In this document: one piece after another, positions 26,298 through 36,613 of the stretch
Position numbering within the stretch: the first letter of the stretch is position 1
Layout: every line of letters begins with the position of its first letter
From: Rhodobiaceae bacterium
GTDB taxonomy: Bacteria > Pseudomonadota > Alphaproteobacteria > Parvibaculales > Parvibaculaceae
DNA length: 64,000 nt
NCBI GenBank assembly: GCA_003330885.1
Contig: CP030277.1
Location: 186,001 to 250,000 of the forward strand
Reading direction: 5' to 3'
Translations under genes and position numbers: made by a program
The notes under the pieces: model-generated
What the model saw: only the letters and a program-made list of their open reading frames with translations
Database searches by the model: none
Told to the model about the DNA's origin: nothing

Positions 26298-29182
26298 CGA
26301 TTAACTGGGCAAGAAGCGTCGCAGCCGGGTGTGCAGCAATATTTCTGAGTTTGGCCATGCTGTCTTCCGCGTCTGCGCTGGAAGTTGGCCGTGTTGATTT
26401 GGCATCAGAACGGCTGGACGTCACGGACCTCATTCTGACCCTTCCGGAAAAGGCCGGTCGGCTCGCCCTGGAAATTGATCAAACCGACGGCAGCGAGCCG
26501 CAAGAGATGGTTCTCTTTGATGGCACGGAGGATTCAGAAGCCGTCTGGGCCGTGCTCGTTCTTCAAAATGAGGCAGAGATTCCGCTACCTCGGATTTTGA
26601 CCCTTACATCGGGTCTAGAAGGTCGCGGGTATCTCTGGCCCACAGCTGCATCCGAACCGGTGCATCGCATTCTCGCATCAGGCGCGCCGGTACCCCTGCG
26701 CATGGCAGCGGACGGACGGAATGTTTTTTCCATTACCTTGCCGCCTAAGCAGGAAGTCACACTCGCTATTCGTCTCCCGTCTGGCGGGCTGCACAGGGTG
26801 ATCCTGTGGGAGCGGGAGTCGCATGCGCGGTACAGCGAGAATTCCGCACTTGTCACCGGCATTCTTGTTGGGACGGCAGCACTCCTCTGCATTTACCTGG
26901 CCGGTCTTTTCATGTTGGGACGGACGGAGCTGGCCAAGCGCGCGCTCATTTTTGCAGTAGCTTCTTTTGGCATGGTCCTGTCAAACTTGGGGCTATTGGC
27001 CGGGAATATTGGGCTCAGCGCTCATTGGAGTGGAGCGCTGGCTCTGATCCTGTTGGGCGCAACATTTGCTGCCGGGCTGCACTATTGGCGGCGCGCAATC
27101 GAACCAGAAAGCTTGATGCCTCAGGCAGGTGATGCCGCTGTCATTCTTGCCTATTTGGCAATCGCCTCTGGTTTTCTAGGTGTTTTCAGCCATTCCTTTG
27201 CGGGTTTCCTGCTGAATATTCTCGCAACAGTCATGTTCTTCGGTGGTATCGGGATCACGCTCGCTCTCGCTCTAAAAGGCGGTCGTCTCGCGGTTCGCCA
27301 TCTTGGCGCAGCAGCACTCCTTGGCGCGACCCTGTTCGTTGGTTTCATGACAGTCATAGGCAGCGGTGCGGGTGCGTTGACGGCACCGATCTGGATTTCC
27401 ACTCTGTTGCTGGCTGCTCTGGTCATGATTGCTGCTGTGGTCACGCGCCAGGTGCAGATGGCGGCAGCGAGCACGGATGTGGAGGCACTTCGACGGGAAC
27501 AACGACACGCCTTTGCCCTGGCAGGGGCTCATCAAGCCATCTGGGACTGGGACATCTTACAAGACCATCTCTATGTCTCCCCATTGCTTGAGGCATCACT
27601 TGGGCTCTCGGCTGGAGACATTTGTGGGCCGGAAGTTTCCTGGCGCGAGCGCATGCACCCGGAAGATCGCGAGACGTACCGAACAGCGCTCAACGCCTAC
27701 ATTGGCCGTGGCACAATTTCGTTCGCATTGGAATTTCGCCTCCAGCACAATGACGCGACCTACCGTTGGTTTAATTTGCGCGCCAGCTGTCTTGCTGGTG
27801 CGGAAGGTTTTGCCGTGCGGTGTGTGGGGGTTGTGCGTGACATTACAGACCGAAAACGCTCAGAAGAGCGTCTGCTCCATGACACCGTTCACGATAGCCT
27901 GACCGGCTTGCCCAACCGACCATTGTTGCTTGACCGCCTGGGACGGGCAATTGCGCGTCCGGCACCTCAGGGCCGTCCGCGCGCAGCCTTGATGATGATC
28001 GACATGGATCGCTTCAAAGCGGTGAATGACAGTCTCGGCCATGCAGCAGGGGATGGTCTGCTAACAGCGATCGCCCGCCGCCTGGAACAGGTAGTGCCAA
28101 GAGTAGAAACGGTCGCGCGTCTCGGGAGTGATGAGTTTTCAATTCTGTTAACGGAAAAGACAGAACCAGATGACGTGGAGGCAATGGCGGCGGCGATCAA
28201 TGACATCCTTTCGCAGCCTGTTGATATTAACGGCCAGGAGGTTTTCCCCTCCGCCAGCATTGGCGTGGCCATATGCGAAGACAGTCACGAACGGCCAACC
28301 GATCTCTTGAAAGAAGCAGAAATTGCCATGTACCGGGCCAAGCGGCTCGGCAAGGCTCGGGTTGAGATTTTTGAACCCACCATGCGTCAAGAAGCAGACA
28401 ATCGGCTCCCGATTGAATCTGATCTTCGACGGGCCATCGAGCGTGATGAACTAAAACTCTTCTACCAACCGATTATGTCACTCAAAGACGGGCGTGTTGC
28501 CGGTTTTGAAGCCCTTCTTCGGTGGGAACATCCTGAGCAAGGCTTCCTGACGCCAGACGAATTTATTCCCTTGGCCGAAGAATCCGAGCTCATCGTCTTG
28601 CTCGGTCGCTATGCTCTGACCACCGCATCGGAAAACCTCGCTGTCTGGCAAAACCTGTTCCCTCTGCGCAAACCGCTTTTTGCGAGCGTCAATGTGTCCA
28701 GCCGGCAGCTTCTACGGCATGACTTGATCGAGGATGTGGAACGGGCACTGAAAGAAACTGAGGTGGCGGAAGGCTCGCTCCGTTTGGAGGTAACCGAGTC
28801 TCTCATTATGGCGAACCCCGAACTGGCATCCCGCATCCTGGCGCGTATTCGTGACTTGGGCGCAGGTATTTCTCTCGATGATTTTGGTACGGGACATTCC
28901 AGCCTGTCCTATCTTCGCCAGTTCCCAGTCGACACAATCAAGATTGACAAGAGCTTTGTCGACGACATGGGCAAGGGGGAAGAGCCACCTGTGATCGTGC
29001 GCTCAATCGTCACCATGTCACAGGACCTAGGGAAGATGGTTGTTGCTGAGGGGGCAGAGACAACTGAACAGGTTGAAGAGCTGAAGAAGATGGGCTGTGA
29101 CTATGGTCAAGGCTATGTCTTTGGCCAGCCTATGACAGCGGAAGACACACTGGAATTCATTGCCCATCATTGGCAGGACTAG
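26294..29182 (+). CDS. Membrane-bound PAS-GGDEF-EAL cyclic-di-GMP protein
   Basis: A 962-aa multidomain sensor. After a signal peptide comes an extracytoplasmic domain (about 30-180), seven or so membrane spans (about 190-390), a PAS domain (about 405-515), GGDEF (about 525-690) and EAL (about 700-955). The GGDEF signature is RLGSDEF, with Ser for the second Gly. The EAL part keeps [38 protein letters not shown] and AEGAET, so phosphodiesterase activity is likely. Whether it also makes c-di-GMP is open; GSDEF domains may be active, GTP-binding only, or inactive. The input resembles 7TMR-DISM sensors. Confidence 0.92.
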   Translation: MTINWARSVAAGCAAIFLSLAMLSSASALEVGRVDLASERLDVTDLILTLPEKAGRLALEIDQTDGSEPQEMVLFDGTEDSEAVWAVLVLQNEAEIPLPRILTLTSGLEGRGYLWPTAASEPVHRILASGAPVPLRMAADGRNVFSITLPPKQEVTLAIRLPSGGLHRVILWERESHARYSENSALVTGILVGTAALLCIYLAGLFMLGRTELAKRALIFAVASFGMVLSNLGLLAGNIGLSAHWSGALALILLGATFAAGLHYWRRAIEPESLMPQAGDAAVILAYLAIASGFLGVFSHSFAGFLLNILATVMFFGGIGITLALALKGGRLAVRHLGAAALLGATLFVGFMTVIGSGAGALTAPIWISTLLLAALVMIAAVVTRQVQMAAASTDVEALRREQRHAFALAGAHQAIWDWDILQDHLYVSPLLEASLGLSAGDICGPEVSWRERMHPEDRETYRTALNAYIGRGTISFALEFRLQHNDATYRWFNLRASCLAGAEGFAVRCVGVVRDITDRKRSEERLLHDTVHDSLTGLPNRPLLLDRLGRAIARPAPQGRPRAALMMIDMDRFKAVNDSLGHAAGDGLLTAIARRLEQVVPRVETVARLGSDEFSILLTEKTEPDDVEAMAAAINDILSQPVDINGQEVFPSASIGVAICEDSHERPTDLLKEAEIAMYRAKRLGKARVEIFEPTMRQEADNRLPIESDLRRAIERDELKLFYQPIMSLKDGRVAGFEALLRWEHPEQGFLTPDEFIPLAEESELIVLLGRYALTTASENLAVWQNLFPLRKPLFASVNVSSRQLLRHDLIEDVERALKETEVAEGSLRLEVTESLIMANPELASRILARIRDLGAGISLDDFGTGHSSLSYLRQFPVDTIKIDKSFVDDMGKGEEPPVIVRSIVTMSQDLGKMVVAEGAETTEQVEELKKMGCDYGQGYVFGQPMTAEDTLEFIAHHWQD

Positions 29183-29206
29183 CGCAGGTTACTTAGCGGC
29201 AAACTG

Positions 29207-29833
29207 TCAGGCGTGCCCGGCGTCCCCTGACAGGAACGAAATATCGACACCAAGTTTTGCGAGCGCCTGATCATATTTTGCATCAAGGTCGTCACCAAAA
29301 AGAAGGTCGTCATCGGCGTCGCAATGGAGCCAGCCATTGGCCTGGATTTCGTGCTCCAACTGACCGGCCGCCCAGCCGGCATACCCAAGTGCCAGCATCG
29401 CCTTGCTTGGGCCAGCGCCACGAGCGATTGCTTTTAAAACATCCACGGTTGCTGTCATGGAAATATGGTCTGAGATTGGCAGCGTGGCATTGTCCTGATG
29501 ATAATCGTGGCTATGGAGTACGAAGCCCCGTCCGGCTTCGACAGGCCCGCCCTGAAGCACAGGGACAGTAGGGACGCTCGCCCCTTCACCAAGGCTGCCC
29601 GTGTTCTGAATATCTAATTGCTCCAGCAACTCTGGAAACGCGATTGATGGGGCCACCTTGTTGACGACAAGTCCCATGGCACCCTCATCACTATGGGCGC
29701 ACATATAGATCAAGGTCCGTGCAAAACGGTCGTCACCCATCGTTGGCATAGCGATGAGCATTTTGCCCTCCAGGTACTGGTCGGCGTCAGATCCGTTTGG
29801 AGGTGTCGTTGGCGGGTCGATTTCCGGTGTCAT
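29207..29833 (-). CDS. YqgE/AlgH family protein
   Basis: The 208-aa protein has the UPF0301 pattern: [15 protein letters not shown] near the start, [34 protein letters not shown], and [17 protein letters not shown]. The fold is known but the cell role is not. The ATG follows an AGAGGT site. It converges with the GGDEF/EAL gene across 24 bases. Confidence 0.93.
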   Translation of the reverse strand: MTPEIDPPTTPPNGSDADQYLEGKMLIAMPTMGDDRFARTLIYMCAHSDEGAMGLVVNKVAPSIAFPELLEQLDIQNTGSLGEGASVPTVPVLQGGPVEAGRGFVLHSHDYHQDNATLPISDHISMTATVDVLKAIARGAGPSKAMLALGYAGWAAGQLEHEIQANGWLHCDADDDLLFGDDLDAKYDQALAKLGVDISFLSGDAGHA

Positions 29834-29999
29834 ACCTCTATGCTACTTGTTCAGGGGCCATTACCTCAAGTGCTCAGGGCATAGACGGATCGCTCTGAGG
29901 TCACGCTAAAGTGTCTGGGACGAGAGCGAAGAAGCCTCTATCTGATCTGGACTTCATCAGTATGATTGATGGCGGAAAACGGTAACTAGGAGCGAAAGC

Positions 30000-30857
30000 G
30001 TGCGGCAGCGATCCCTTTGGATTGTGACAGGTGTACTGGCCTTTTTGGGGCTGGCGGCGGTGGTGTTTCTTTTTGGCCAACGCGAGCCTTCTGGTCCTTT
30101 GCCCGAGCTTGCAGGCGATTGGAACACGGGAGTGTCCGTCGCGACGCGCCTTGAAAGTGCGCAATCTGCGGTCGGCGATGGTCGCGTCTCTGCAGCACTC
30201 CATATGACGCTCGAGCCTGGATGGAAAACCTATTGGCGGGTGCCAGGCGATAGCGGATTGGCACCAATTTTCGATTGGTCCGGCTCAAAGAACGTTCAGT
30301 CGATCGAACTGTTGTGGCCGACGCCTAGAGCTTTTGATGAACTCGGTGAGCGCTTCTATGGCTACAAGGGCGACATACGTTGGCCGCTGCGCATAATCGC
30401 TCAAGATCCCGATCAGGCAGTAGATCTGTCGCTCAAACTGGATTTTGGTGTGTGTTCAGACGTGTGCATTCCCACAAGTATCAGAAGCAGCCTGAGCATC
30501 CCCGCAGGAGAAGCCGGAACCACTGCGCATGCCGAGGGGGTTGAGATCGCCATCAAACAAGTACCGGTCCAGGCCAGCGATACCAACCTGCGCGGCGCAG
30601 TGCGTCTCCTGAACGTCAAAGGGTACCGGGCGGAGCTTGAAGTAGCACTGTTGGATGCAGACCCAATGCCATCCACAATTGTCGCCTCAGGGCTGAAAGG
30701 TGTGTATCTCGGTGCGTCACACCCCTACGAGGAAAAGAGTTTGATGGTGTCGCTTGAGGCGAATGACCCTGAAAAGCTTAGGGGCAAGCTGGTCAATCTG
30801 CTCTTCCTTTACGAAGATGGTAGACCGGGCGTCGAGGGCACATTTTTAATCGAATAG
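30000..30857 (+). CDS. DsbD N-terminal-like (thiol:disulfide interchange) protein
   Basis: A 285-aa exported protein starting at GTG 30000 behind TAGGAGCG. A hydrophobic N-terminal segment (about 5-25) acts as signal or anchor. The conserved part (LEPGWKTYWRVPGDSG...YGYKGDIRWPL) and the Cys pair in DFGVCSDVCIP near residue 155 match the DsbD-alpha-like family, which relays electrons to periplasmic partners. It lacks the DsbD membrane and gamma domains, so it may pair with a separate CcdA-type protein. The peroxiredoxin gene follows. Confidence 0.86.
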   Translation: MRQRSLWIVTGVLAFLGLAAVVFLFGQREPSGPLPELAGDWNTGVSVATRLESAQSAVGDGRVSAALHMTLEPGWKTYWRVPGDSGLAPIFDWSGSKNVQSIELLWPTPRAFDELGERFYGYKGDIRWPLRIIAQDPDQAVDLSLKLDFGVCSDVCIPTSIRSSLSIPAGEAGTTAHAEGVEIAIKQVPVQASDTNLRGAVRLLNVKGYRAELEVALLDADPMPSTIVASGLKGVYLGASHPYEEKSLMVSLEANDPEKLRGKLVNLLFLYEDGRPGVEGTFLIE

Positions 30858-30955
30858 AACGTGGGTGGCGCTGGCACTTTCAGCGCCGCCGCGCTTTAAT
30901 GGCGCTCAACAAGGGCGGCAATCGCTCGTAAAAAAACCCGACAGCTGGAGGTACT

Positions 30956-31441
30956 ATGACAATCAAAGTTGGCGATAAGCTGCCTGACGCAACCCTGATG
31001 CACATGACGGATAAGGGCCCGACGCCTGTAAAAACGTCAGAGCTCTTTGCAGGCAAAAAGGTTGTGCTTTTCGCACTTCCAGGTGCCTTCACTCCAACCT
31101 GCTCAAATCAGCATCTCCCCGGCTTTGTTCAGAAGGCTGGCGATCTTGGAAGCAAAGGTGTCGATCTCATTGCCTGTCTCTCGGTCAACGATGCATTTGT
31201 GATGGATGCTTGGGGAAAAACCCAAGGTGCTGATGACAAGGTGCTGATGCTGGGCGACGGCAATGGTGATTTCACAGAAGCTGTTGGTCTTGGCTTTGAC
31301 GGATCAGGCTTTGGCATGGGAACACGCAGTTTGCGGTATTCAATGCTGATTGAGGATGGTGTCCTGAAGTCTCTCAACCAGGAAGAAAATCCAGGTGAGG
31401 CAAAGGTCTCCGGCGCGGATCATATGCTGACCCTCGTCTAA
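30956..31441 (+). CDS. Peroxiredoxin (Prx5 type)
   Basis: The peroxidatic Cys lies in PGAFTPTCSNQHLPGF near residue 48, the signature of the atypical Prx5 group that reduces hydrogen and alkyl peroxides. A second Cys (DLIACLSVND) is present. The 161-aa length is normal and no signal is seen, so it is cytosolic. Its donor could be glutathione/glutaredoxin, in line with the glutathione genes nearby. A bidirectional terminator follows. Confidence 0.93.
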   Translation: MTIKVGDKLPDATLMHMTDKGPTPVKTSELFAGKKVVLFALPGAFTPTCSNQHLPGFVQKAGDLGSKGVDLIACLSVNDAFVMDAWGKTQGADDKVLMLGDGNGDFTEAVGLGFDGSGFGMGTRSLRYSMLIEDGVLKSLNQEENPGEAKVSGADHMLTLV

Positions 31442-31466
31442 GACCCTGACGGCACGTCGAATATAG

Positions 31467-31497
31467 AAAAGCCGCTGTAATGAGCGGCTTTTCTTTT
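31467..31497. terminator. Bidirectional rho-independent terminator
   Basis: AAAAGCCGCT pairs with AGCGGCTTTT around a six-base loop, with T-rich and A-rich flanks. It stops the peroxiredoxin transcript on + and the rnhA operon on -. Confidence 0.85.
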
Positions 31498-31506
31498 GCC
31501 ACATGC

Positions 31507-31953
31507 TCAAGACTTGTAGGGAGCCATGCCTTGGCGGGCGAGCTCGTCGGCACGCTCATTTTCCGGGTGCCCGCTATGGCCCTTCACCCAATGCCATTCG
31601 ACATCATGGGGTTTCATAACCTCTTCAAGCAGCTGCCAAAGGTCAGCGTTTTTGACAGGCTTCTTGGCCGCAGTGCGCCAACCGTTCCGCTTCCAATTGT
31701 TAATCCACTTGGTGATGCCGTCTTTTAAATAGGTTGAGTCTGTGTGGAGGCGAACCTTGGTCGGCTTTTTGAGCGCTTGAAATGCCTGAACAGCGGCCAG
31801 CATCTCCATGCGGTTATTGGTTGTCTCGACTTCGCCGCCGCAGAGTTCCTTCTCTTCGCCATTGCAAAGCATCAGGGCACCCCAGCCGCCTGGTCCGGGA
31901 TTTCCCGAGCACGCACCATCAGTGTAGATATCAACAGTTATTGAAGTGCTCAT
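31507..31953 (-). CDS. rnhA: Ribonuclease HI
   Basis: RNase HI cuts the RNA strand of RNA-DNA hybrids. The N terminus [19 protein letters not shown] holds the first catalytic Asp; Glu lies in [10 protein letters not shown], Asp in [10 protein letters not shown] and the last Asp in [10 protein letters not shown]. The 148-aa length is exact for the family. It starts three bases after thrB and ends the ispH-thrB-rnhA operon. Confidence 0.97.
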   Translation of the reverse strand: MSTSITVDIYTDGACSGNPGPGGWGALMLCNGEEKELCGGEVETTNNRMEMLAAVQAFQALKKPTKVRLHTDSTYLKDGITKWINNWKRNGWRTAAKKPVKNADLWQLLEEVMKPHDVEWHWVKGHSGHPENERADELARQGMAPYKS

Positions 31954-31956
31954 GAA

Positions 31957-32922
31957 TTACACATCTAGCCCGTAAGCTGCAGGCGATGTGACGTCCTGGT
32001 GAAAACGCATCTGTGTCAGACATTCCTTTGGGTTTTTGGGTCGGACCAGCGCACCCTCTGGCGTGTTGATCCAGTCATAAGTCCGAGTTAGCAAAAACCG
32101 GAGTGCGCTGCCTCGGGCCATAATAGGCAATGCAGCGAGTTCATCAGCATTCAACGGACGTATGCGCGTGTAGGATTGCAACATTGCGCGCGCTTTGGAG
32201 ATGTTGAAGGCGCCGTCATATTCAAAACACCAGGCATTCAGGCAAATCGCCAGGTCATAGACCAGAGCGTCATTGCACGCGAAATAGAAGTCGATGAAGC
32301 CTGACAGTTTGTTTTGCAGAAAAAAGACATTATCGGGAAAGAGATCCGCGTGGATAATGCCGGACGGCAAGTTTGCCGGCCAGTTCGCATCAAAAAAGTC
32401 GAGCTCGCTTTCTATTTCTTGTGCGAGGCCGGGAATTGCCTCATCTGCGCGACCCTCACAGGTTTCGTAAAGCGGGCGCCAGCCTGAGACCGAAAGGGCA
32501 TTCGTGCGCGTCAGCTCAAAATTGTTACCGGCAAGGTGCATGCGCGCAAGACCAGCGCCCAGCTCCCCACAATGTTTGGGTTGCGGTTTGCGCGGCCAGA
32601 TGCCTTCGAGAAAGGAAACGATGGCGGCGGGACGACCAGCCAGTGTTCCGAGCATATCGCCAGACTTTTGAAGGATCGGTGTCGGGCAGGGGAAATCCTG
32701 TGCCGCAAGATGGTTCATCAGCCCCAAAAAAAATGGCAGGTCTTCGACGTTTGTGCGTTTCTCATAGAGCGTCAGAATGTAGCTGCCTGCTTCTGTGTGG
32801 AGCAGGTAGTTGGAGTTCTCAACGCCTTCCGCAATGCCTTTGAAGGAGAGCAAGCCACCAATGTCATAGAGTTCGAGAAACGCAGACAGCGCTTGATCAT
32901 CGACTTCTGTGTAAACAGCCAT
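31957..32922 (-). CDS. thrB: Homoserine kinase, ThrB type II (APH fold)
   Basis: This 321-aa enzyme phosphorylates homoserine for threonine synthesis. It is the aminoglycoside-phosphotransferase-like form common in alphaproteobacteria: [19 protein letters not shown] at the start, [14 protein letters not shown] as the catalytic loop and [11 protein letters not shown] for metal binding. Gaps to ispH and rnhA are three bases each, so the three are one operon. The product is used by ThrC (22996). Confidence 0.94.
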   Translation of the reverse strand: MAVYTEVDDQALSAFLELYDIGGLLSFKGIAEGVENSNYLLHTEAGSYILTLYEKRTNVEDLPFFLGLMNHLAAQDFPCPTPILQKSGDMLGTLAGRPAAIVSFLEGIWPRKPQPKHCGELGAGLARMHLAGNNFELTRTNALSVSGWRPLYETCEGRADEAIPGLAQEIESELDFFDANWPANLPSGIIHADLFPDNVFFLQNKLSGFIDFYFACNDALVYDLAICLNAWCFEYDGAFNISKARAMLQSYTRIRPLNADELAALPIMARGSALRFLLTRTYDWINTPEGALVRPKNPKECLTQMRFHQDVTSPAAYGLDV

Positions 32923-32925
32923 GGT

Positions 32926-33903
32926 CTATGCCTGCTCACTTAAAGCGCGGGGCAGTTTAAACTGAACGCGCTCGCGGCTCACGGTGACGGGCTTCACCGT
33001 CACTGCAAAGCGGGACTTGAAGGCCTCAATTACCTCATCCACCAAAACTTCAGGGGCGGAGGCCCCAGCGGTGACGCCGACACTTTCGACGCCCTCCAAC
33101 GCTTTCCAATCAATGTCGTCCGCGCGTTGGACAAGGAAAGACCTGGCACATCCCGCCCGTTCTGCGACTTCGACCAGCCGCATGGAGTTGGAGGAGTTCG
33201 GTGCGCCGATCACGATGACAGCGTCGCTATCTGGCGCTATGGCCTTGACCGCTGCCTGTCGATTGGTGGTGGCGTAGCAAATATCTTCTTTATGTGGACC
33301 GGTGATAGACGGGAACCGACGGGTCAGCACGGCGACAATGGCTGCCGTGTCATCTACCGACAGCGTTGTCTGTGTTATAAAGGCCAACCGGTCAGCGTCT
33401 GTTGGGGTAAGTGCTTCAGCATCTGCAACCGTCTCAATCAAGGTCACGGCGCCGTCCGGCAATTGACCCATCGTTCCGATGACTTCGGGGTGGCCCGCGT
33501 GGCCGATAAGAAGGATCTCTCGATTCGCCTCAAAATGCCGCTCCGCTTCCACGTGTACCTTTGACACGAGAGGGCAGGTGGCATCGAAATAAGAAAGACC
33601 ACGTGTTTCCGCATTCGCAGGGACCGACTTAGGGACACCGTGAGCTGAGAAGATCACATGAGCGTCGTCAGGCACTTCATCAAGTTCTTCGACGAAAATG
33701 GCCCCCTGCGCCTCGAGATTTTCAACAACAAAGCGATTATGAACAATTTCATGGCGCACATAGACCGGCGCACCATATTTCTCCAGTGCCCGCTCCACAA
33801 TCTGGATCGCGCGGTCAACGCCAGCGCAGAAACCACGCGGCTCCGCGACAAGCACTGTCAGCGGTCTGAGGGGGGTATCTGAAGCTGCGCTCACGTCGAT
33901 CAA
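32926..33903 (-). CDS. ispH: 4-hydroxy-3-methylbut-2-enyl diphosphate reductase
   Basis: IspH ends the MEP pathway, making IPP and DMAPP, the precursors of the UbiA and CtaB prenyl chains. Three Cys for the iron-sulfur cluster are visible: [24 protein letters not shown] and [11 protein letters not shown]. The 325-aa frame begins at TTG 33901-33903; a GTG three codons later is also possible. It leads the ispH-thrB-rnhA operon. Confidence 0.95.
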   Translation of the reverse strand: MIDVSAASDTPLRPLTVLVAEPRGFCAGVDRAIQIVERALEKYGAPVYVRHEIVHNRFVVENLEAQGAIFVEELDEVPDDAHVIFSAHGVPKSVPANAETRGLSYFDATCPLVSKVHVEAERHFEANREILLIGHAGHPEVIGTMGQLPDGAVTLIETVADAEALTPTDADRLAFITQTTLSVDDTAAIVAVLTRRFPSITGPHKEDICYATTNRQAAVKAIAPDSDAVIVIGAPNSSNSMRLVEVAERAGCARSFLVQRADDIDWKALEGVESVGVTAGASAPEVLVDEVIEAFKSRFAVTVKPVTVSRERVQFKLPRALSEQA

Positions 33904-34084
33904 TCTGCTTTCTTGTGAGGCGGCGCTTGTGGCCGCGCGGGCGGTTCGCTAGAGTGCCCAAAGTCTCACAACCCTTTGATTTCAAGGGATTCTGTGGGAT
34001 CAGGCGCGTGTCGGTCAGTTAGCCGGTAATAAAGGATGCGCGCCATGTAAAGTCAAGACAGAGGCCTGAGCAAGGACCTCTGCC

Positions 34085-34666
34085 ATGCCAGGAGCAGTTG
34101 AATCAATGATGCGGGCCACACAAGAGATTTTCCGAGCATTTAGAGTATTGATTGTGGGCATGGGCGTGGTTGGGCTGTTGTCTGCCTGTACGTCAGAAGC
34201 CCAGATTAACCTTCAGCGCGCGCTGCCGTGCCCTGGTGTAGGCATTCTGGGGGGAACAGAGAACCTGACCTCCTTTTCAGGTGCAGGAAACGATATTACG
34301 GATATAGCTCTTACAGCTGAGTTGGAACGCGTTGTTAGCCGGTGCGAGTATGACATTGACGACGGCATCATCTATGTGGATCTCGCCATTCGCGGCGTAG
34401 CAGAAGTCGGTCCGGCGGCGACAAGTCGTGAAGTCACGGTCCCCATGTTTATCGCTCTGACCGAGATCAATTCCAGGGTATTGCGAAAAGATACGTTTCT
34501 TCTGCCTTTGACTTTTGAGGGTAATCAGCGCTCCACCAGCTTCATCCACACGATTGAAGAAACCAAGGTGCCCTATGTCGCGCGGATCGACGGGTCGGCG
34601 TATGAGATTCTTGTCGGATTTCAGCTGACGCCAGAGGAACTCGCCTACAATAAGCGGGATCGCTGA
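34085..34666 (+). CDS. Putative lipoprotein of unknown function
   Basis: The 193-aa product has a long basic N-region and then a hydrophobic stretch ending in the lipobox VGLLSAC (Cys near residue 35), so it is probably lipid-anchored. The mature part is rich in beta-type sequence (IYVDLAIRGVAEVG, SREVTVPMFIAL) and lacks known motifs. AAGGA lies eight bases before the ATG. It is monocistronic, between ispH and the glycine-cleavage operon. A cell-envelope role is inferred. Confidence 0.75.
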   Translation: MPGAVESMMRATQEIFRAFRVLIVGMGVVGLLSACTSEAQINLQRALPCPGVGILGGTENLTSFSGAGNDITDIALTAELERVVSRCEYDIDDGIIYVDLAIRGVAEVGPAATSREVTVPMFIALTEINSRVLRKDTFLLPLTFEGNQRSTSFIHTIEETKVPYVARIDGSAYEILVGFQLTPEELAYNKRDR

Positions 34667-34744
34667 GACTGCATTTTCCTATCCTTTTGGAATCTCAAGA
34701 GAATTTGGGCTGATATCCGGCCCTTTTTCTTGCACGCGCGGCGA

Positions 34745-34772
34745 TTGACTCTCGACCAACCCCACCTATTAT
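34745..34772 (+). promoter_or_regulatory. Promoter of the glycine-cleavage operon
   Basis: TTGACT (34745-34750) and TATTAT (34767-34772) are 16 bases apart, just before the riboswitch. Transcription would begin near 34780. Confidence 0.65.
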
Positions 34773-34789
34773 CCCTACCACCAACGACC

Positions 34790-34990
34790 CTCGCGGGAGA
34801 GTGCAGGATGCCAATTGGTAGTCCTGACGCCGAAGGAGCAACCGCCCCGGAAACTCTCAGGCAGCCGGACCGCGAGACGAGGACACTCTGGAAAGTAGGC
34901 ACGCAGCGATGCGGGTCTCACCCAAGGGGATAAGCTGGCCCATCCAATATGGCTCAGTGAAATCTCTCAGGTTCACACGACAGAGGGGGC
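34790..34990 (+). ncRNA. Tandem glycine riboswitch
   Basis: Two glycine-aptamer-like units lie in series. The first (about 34790-34876) has CGCGGGAGAG, GACGCCGAAGGAGCAA and the ACTCTCAGGC core, closing with CCGCGAG. The second (about 34877-34990) has GGACACTCTGG, ACCCAAGGGGATAAGC, ATCTCTCAGG and ACGACAGAGG. These are the conserved signatures of the family. Glycine binding normally turns on the downstream gcv genes so excess glycine is broken down. The start of gcvT lies about 48 bases beyond the second aptamer. Confidence 0.93.
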
Positions 34991-35037
34991 GCGAGCGGTG
35001 CACATTGCGCCGGCTGGCCGCTGACGAATCGTGTTGA

Positions 35038-36186
35038 ATGAAAGTGTCCATGGGGACCCAAACGACAGAAGACTTGTTGAAGACGCCGTTGCACGGCCTT
35101 CATGTGGAACTCGGCGCAAAGATGGTGCCGTTCGCCGGATATGACATGCCTGTTCAGTACAAGCTGGGCGTGCTTGGGGAGCACCTTCACACCCGCGACA
35201 AAGCGGGTCTGTTTGATGTGTCCCATATGGGCCAGGCTGTGCTCGTCGGGCCAGACCATGAAACAACTGCACGGGCGCTTGAAACGCTTGTCGCGGCTGA
35301 TCTCGTAAGTTTGGAGCGTGGTGCGATGCGCTACACCCAACTGCTGAACCCGGAAGGTGGCATCATTGACGACCTGATGGTGACCCGTCCGGCTGATGCT
35401 GAAGACGAGGGGAAATTGTTGCTCGTTGTGAATGCAGCCTGCAAGCACGGTGACTATGACTATATGAATGCCAATCTGCCGGAGATTGTGTCACTGGAAG
35501 TCCGTGATGATCTGGCGCTCCTGGCTTTGCAGGGTCCAGGAGCGGTGGACATTCTCGCTAACTGGTGTCCGGAAGCAGCTGATCTCGTCTTCATGACGGG
35601 CAAGCCGACCTTCTTTGACGACATTCCGTGCCATGTAAGTCGCTCTGGCTATACCGGCGAAGATGGCTGCGAGATATCCGTCCCGGCGCGCAAAGCTGAC
35701 GAGATGGCTCGCACGCTCCTCGGTCATGATGATGTCGAACCGATTGGCCTTGGAGCGCGGGATTCACTTCGTCTTGAAGCAGGGCTTTGTCTCTATGGTC
35801 ACGACATTGACGAGACCACAACGCCTATTGAGGCTGCGCTTACATGGTCAGTCGGAAAACGCCGTCGGGAAGAAGCCAATTTTCCAGGCGCGGAAAAAAT
35901 CCTGGGACAGATTGCAGATGGTGCGCCACGTAAACGCGTCGGCATCCGTCCGGAAGGAAAAGGCCCGGCACGGGAAGGCACAGAAATTCATGATGCAGAT
36001 GGAAATGTGATCGGCGCCGTAACAAGTGGCGGCTTCGGACCCACAGCCAGTGCACCTGTCGCTATGGGATATGTCACCAAGGAATTTGCAAAAGTAGGAA
36101 CGCCTCTCACGCTGATGGTGCGTGGCAAACCGCGGGCAGCAGAAGTGGCAGCCATGCCTTTCATTGAAAAGAGATATCGCAAATAG
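35038..36186 (+). CDS. gcvT: Glycine cleavage system T protein (aminomethyltransferase)
   Basis: GcvT moves the aminomethyl carbon from the H protein to tetrahydrofolate, releasing ammonia. LHVELGAKMVPFAGYDMPVQY starts the conserved part; GLFDVSHMGQ, DDLMVTR, and SRSGYTGEDGCEIS follow, with the C-terminal GAVTSGGFGPT domain. The 382-aa length is normal. The start is ATG 35038 or 35050; neither has a strong ribosome site, which may matter for the riboswitch's control. Confidence 0.96.
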   Translation: MKVSMGTQTTEDLLKTPLHGLHVELGAKMVPFAGYDMPVQYKLGVLGEHLHTRDKAGLFDVSHMGQAVLVGPDHETTARALETLVAADLVSLERGAMRYTQLLNPEGGIIDDLMVTRPADAEDEGKLLLVVNAACKHGDYDYMNANLPEIVSLEVRDDLALLALQGPGAVDILANWCPEAADLVFMTGKPTFFDDIPCHVSRSGYTGEDGCEISVPARKADEMARTLLGHDDVEPIGLGARDSLRLEAGLCLYGHDIDETTTPIEAALTWSVGKRRREEANFPGAEKILGQIADGAPRKRVGIRPEGKGPAREGTEIHDADGNVIGAVTSGGFGPTASAPVAMGYVTKEFAKVGTPLTLMVRGKPRAAEVAAMPFIEKRYRK

Positions 36187-36231
36187 AATGTGCCCACGGC
36201 ACAAGAGAATTGATAACGGGGATTGAGAATT

Positions 36232-36609
36232 ATGAGCACTGTCAAATTTACCGAAGACCATGAATGGGTTCTCATTGAAGGAGATGTCGCCACCATCGGC
36301 ATCAGCAATTACGCTCAGGAGCAATTGGGGGATGTTGTTTTCGTCGAGCTTCCTGATATTGGCAAAGAGTTGGCCAAGGGAGACGAAGCCGCCGTTGTTG
36401 AATCCGTCAAAGCGGCAAGTGAAGTCTATGCGCCGATCTCTGGTGAAGTTTTGGAGATCAATAGTGTGCTCGACGAAACACCTGCACAGGTGAACGAAGA
36501 CGCTGAAGGCACGGGCTGGTTCGTCAAGATGAAGCTGAGCGACGCAAACGAACTGGAAGAGCTGATGGACGAAGCGGCTTACAACACCTTCACTGCAGGA
36601 TTGGACTGA
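36232..36609 (+). CDS. gcvH: Glycine cleavage system H protein
   Basis: The H protein carries the lipoyl arm between the P, T and L enzymes. The lipoyl-lysine site is in [19 protein letters not shown], with Lys near residue 63. The N terminus [15 protein letters not shown] is standard. I start at ATG 36232 (125 aa); a TTG at 36223 is also open. It lies 45 bases after gcvT and four before gcvPA. Confidence 0.97.
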   Translation: MSTVKFTEDHEWVLIEGDVATIGISNYAQEQLGDVVFVELPDIGKELAKGDEAAVVESVKAASEVYAPISGEVLEINSVLDETPAQVNEDAEGTGWFVKMKLSDANELEELMDEAAYNTFTAGLD

Positions 36610-36613
36610 ACCT

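Noticed and set aside
33967-34000. Hairpin CCCTT/AAGGG upstream of the lipoprotein gene
   Set aside because: The stem is short and interrupted, with no T-run; I could not support a terminator or regulatory role.
34730-34933. 67-aa open frame on the plus strand
   Set aside because: It lies inside the glycine riboswitch, whose conserved aptamer pattern explains the sequence.
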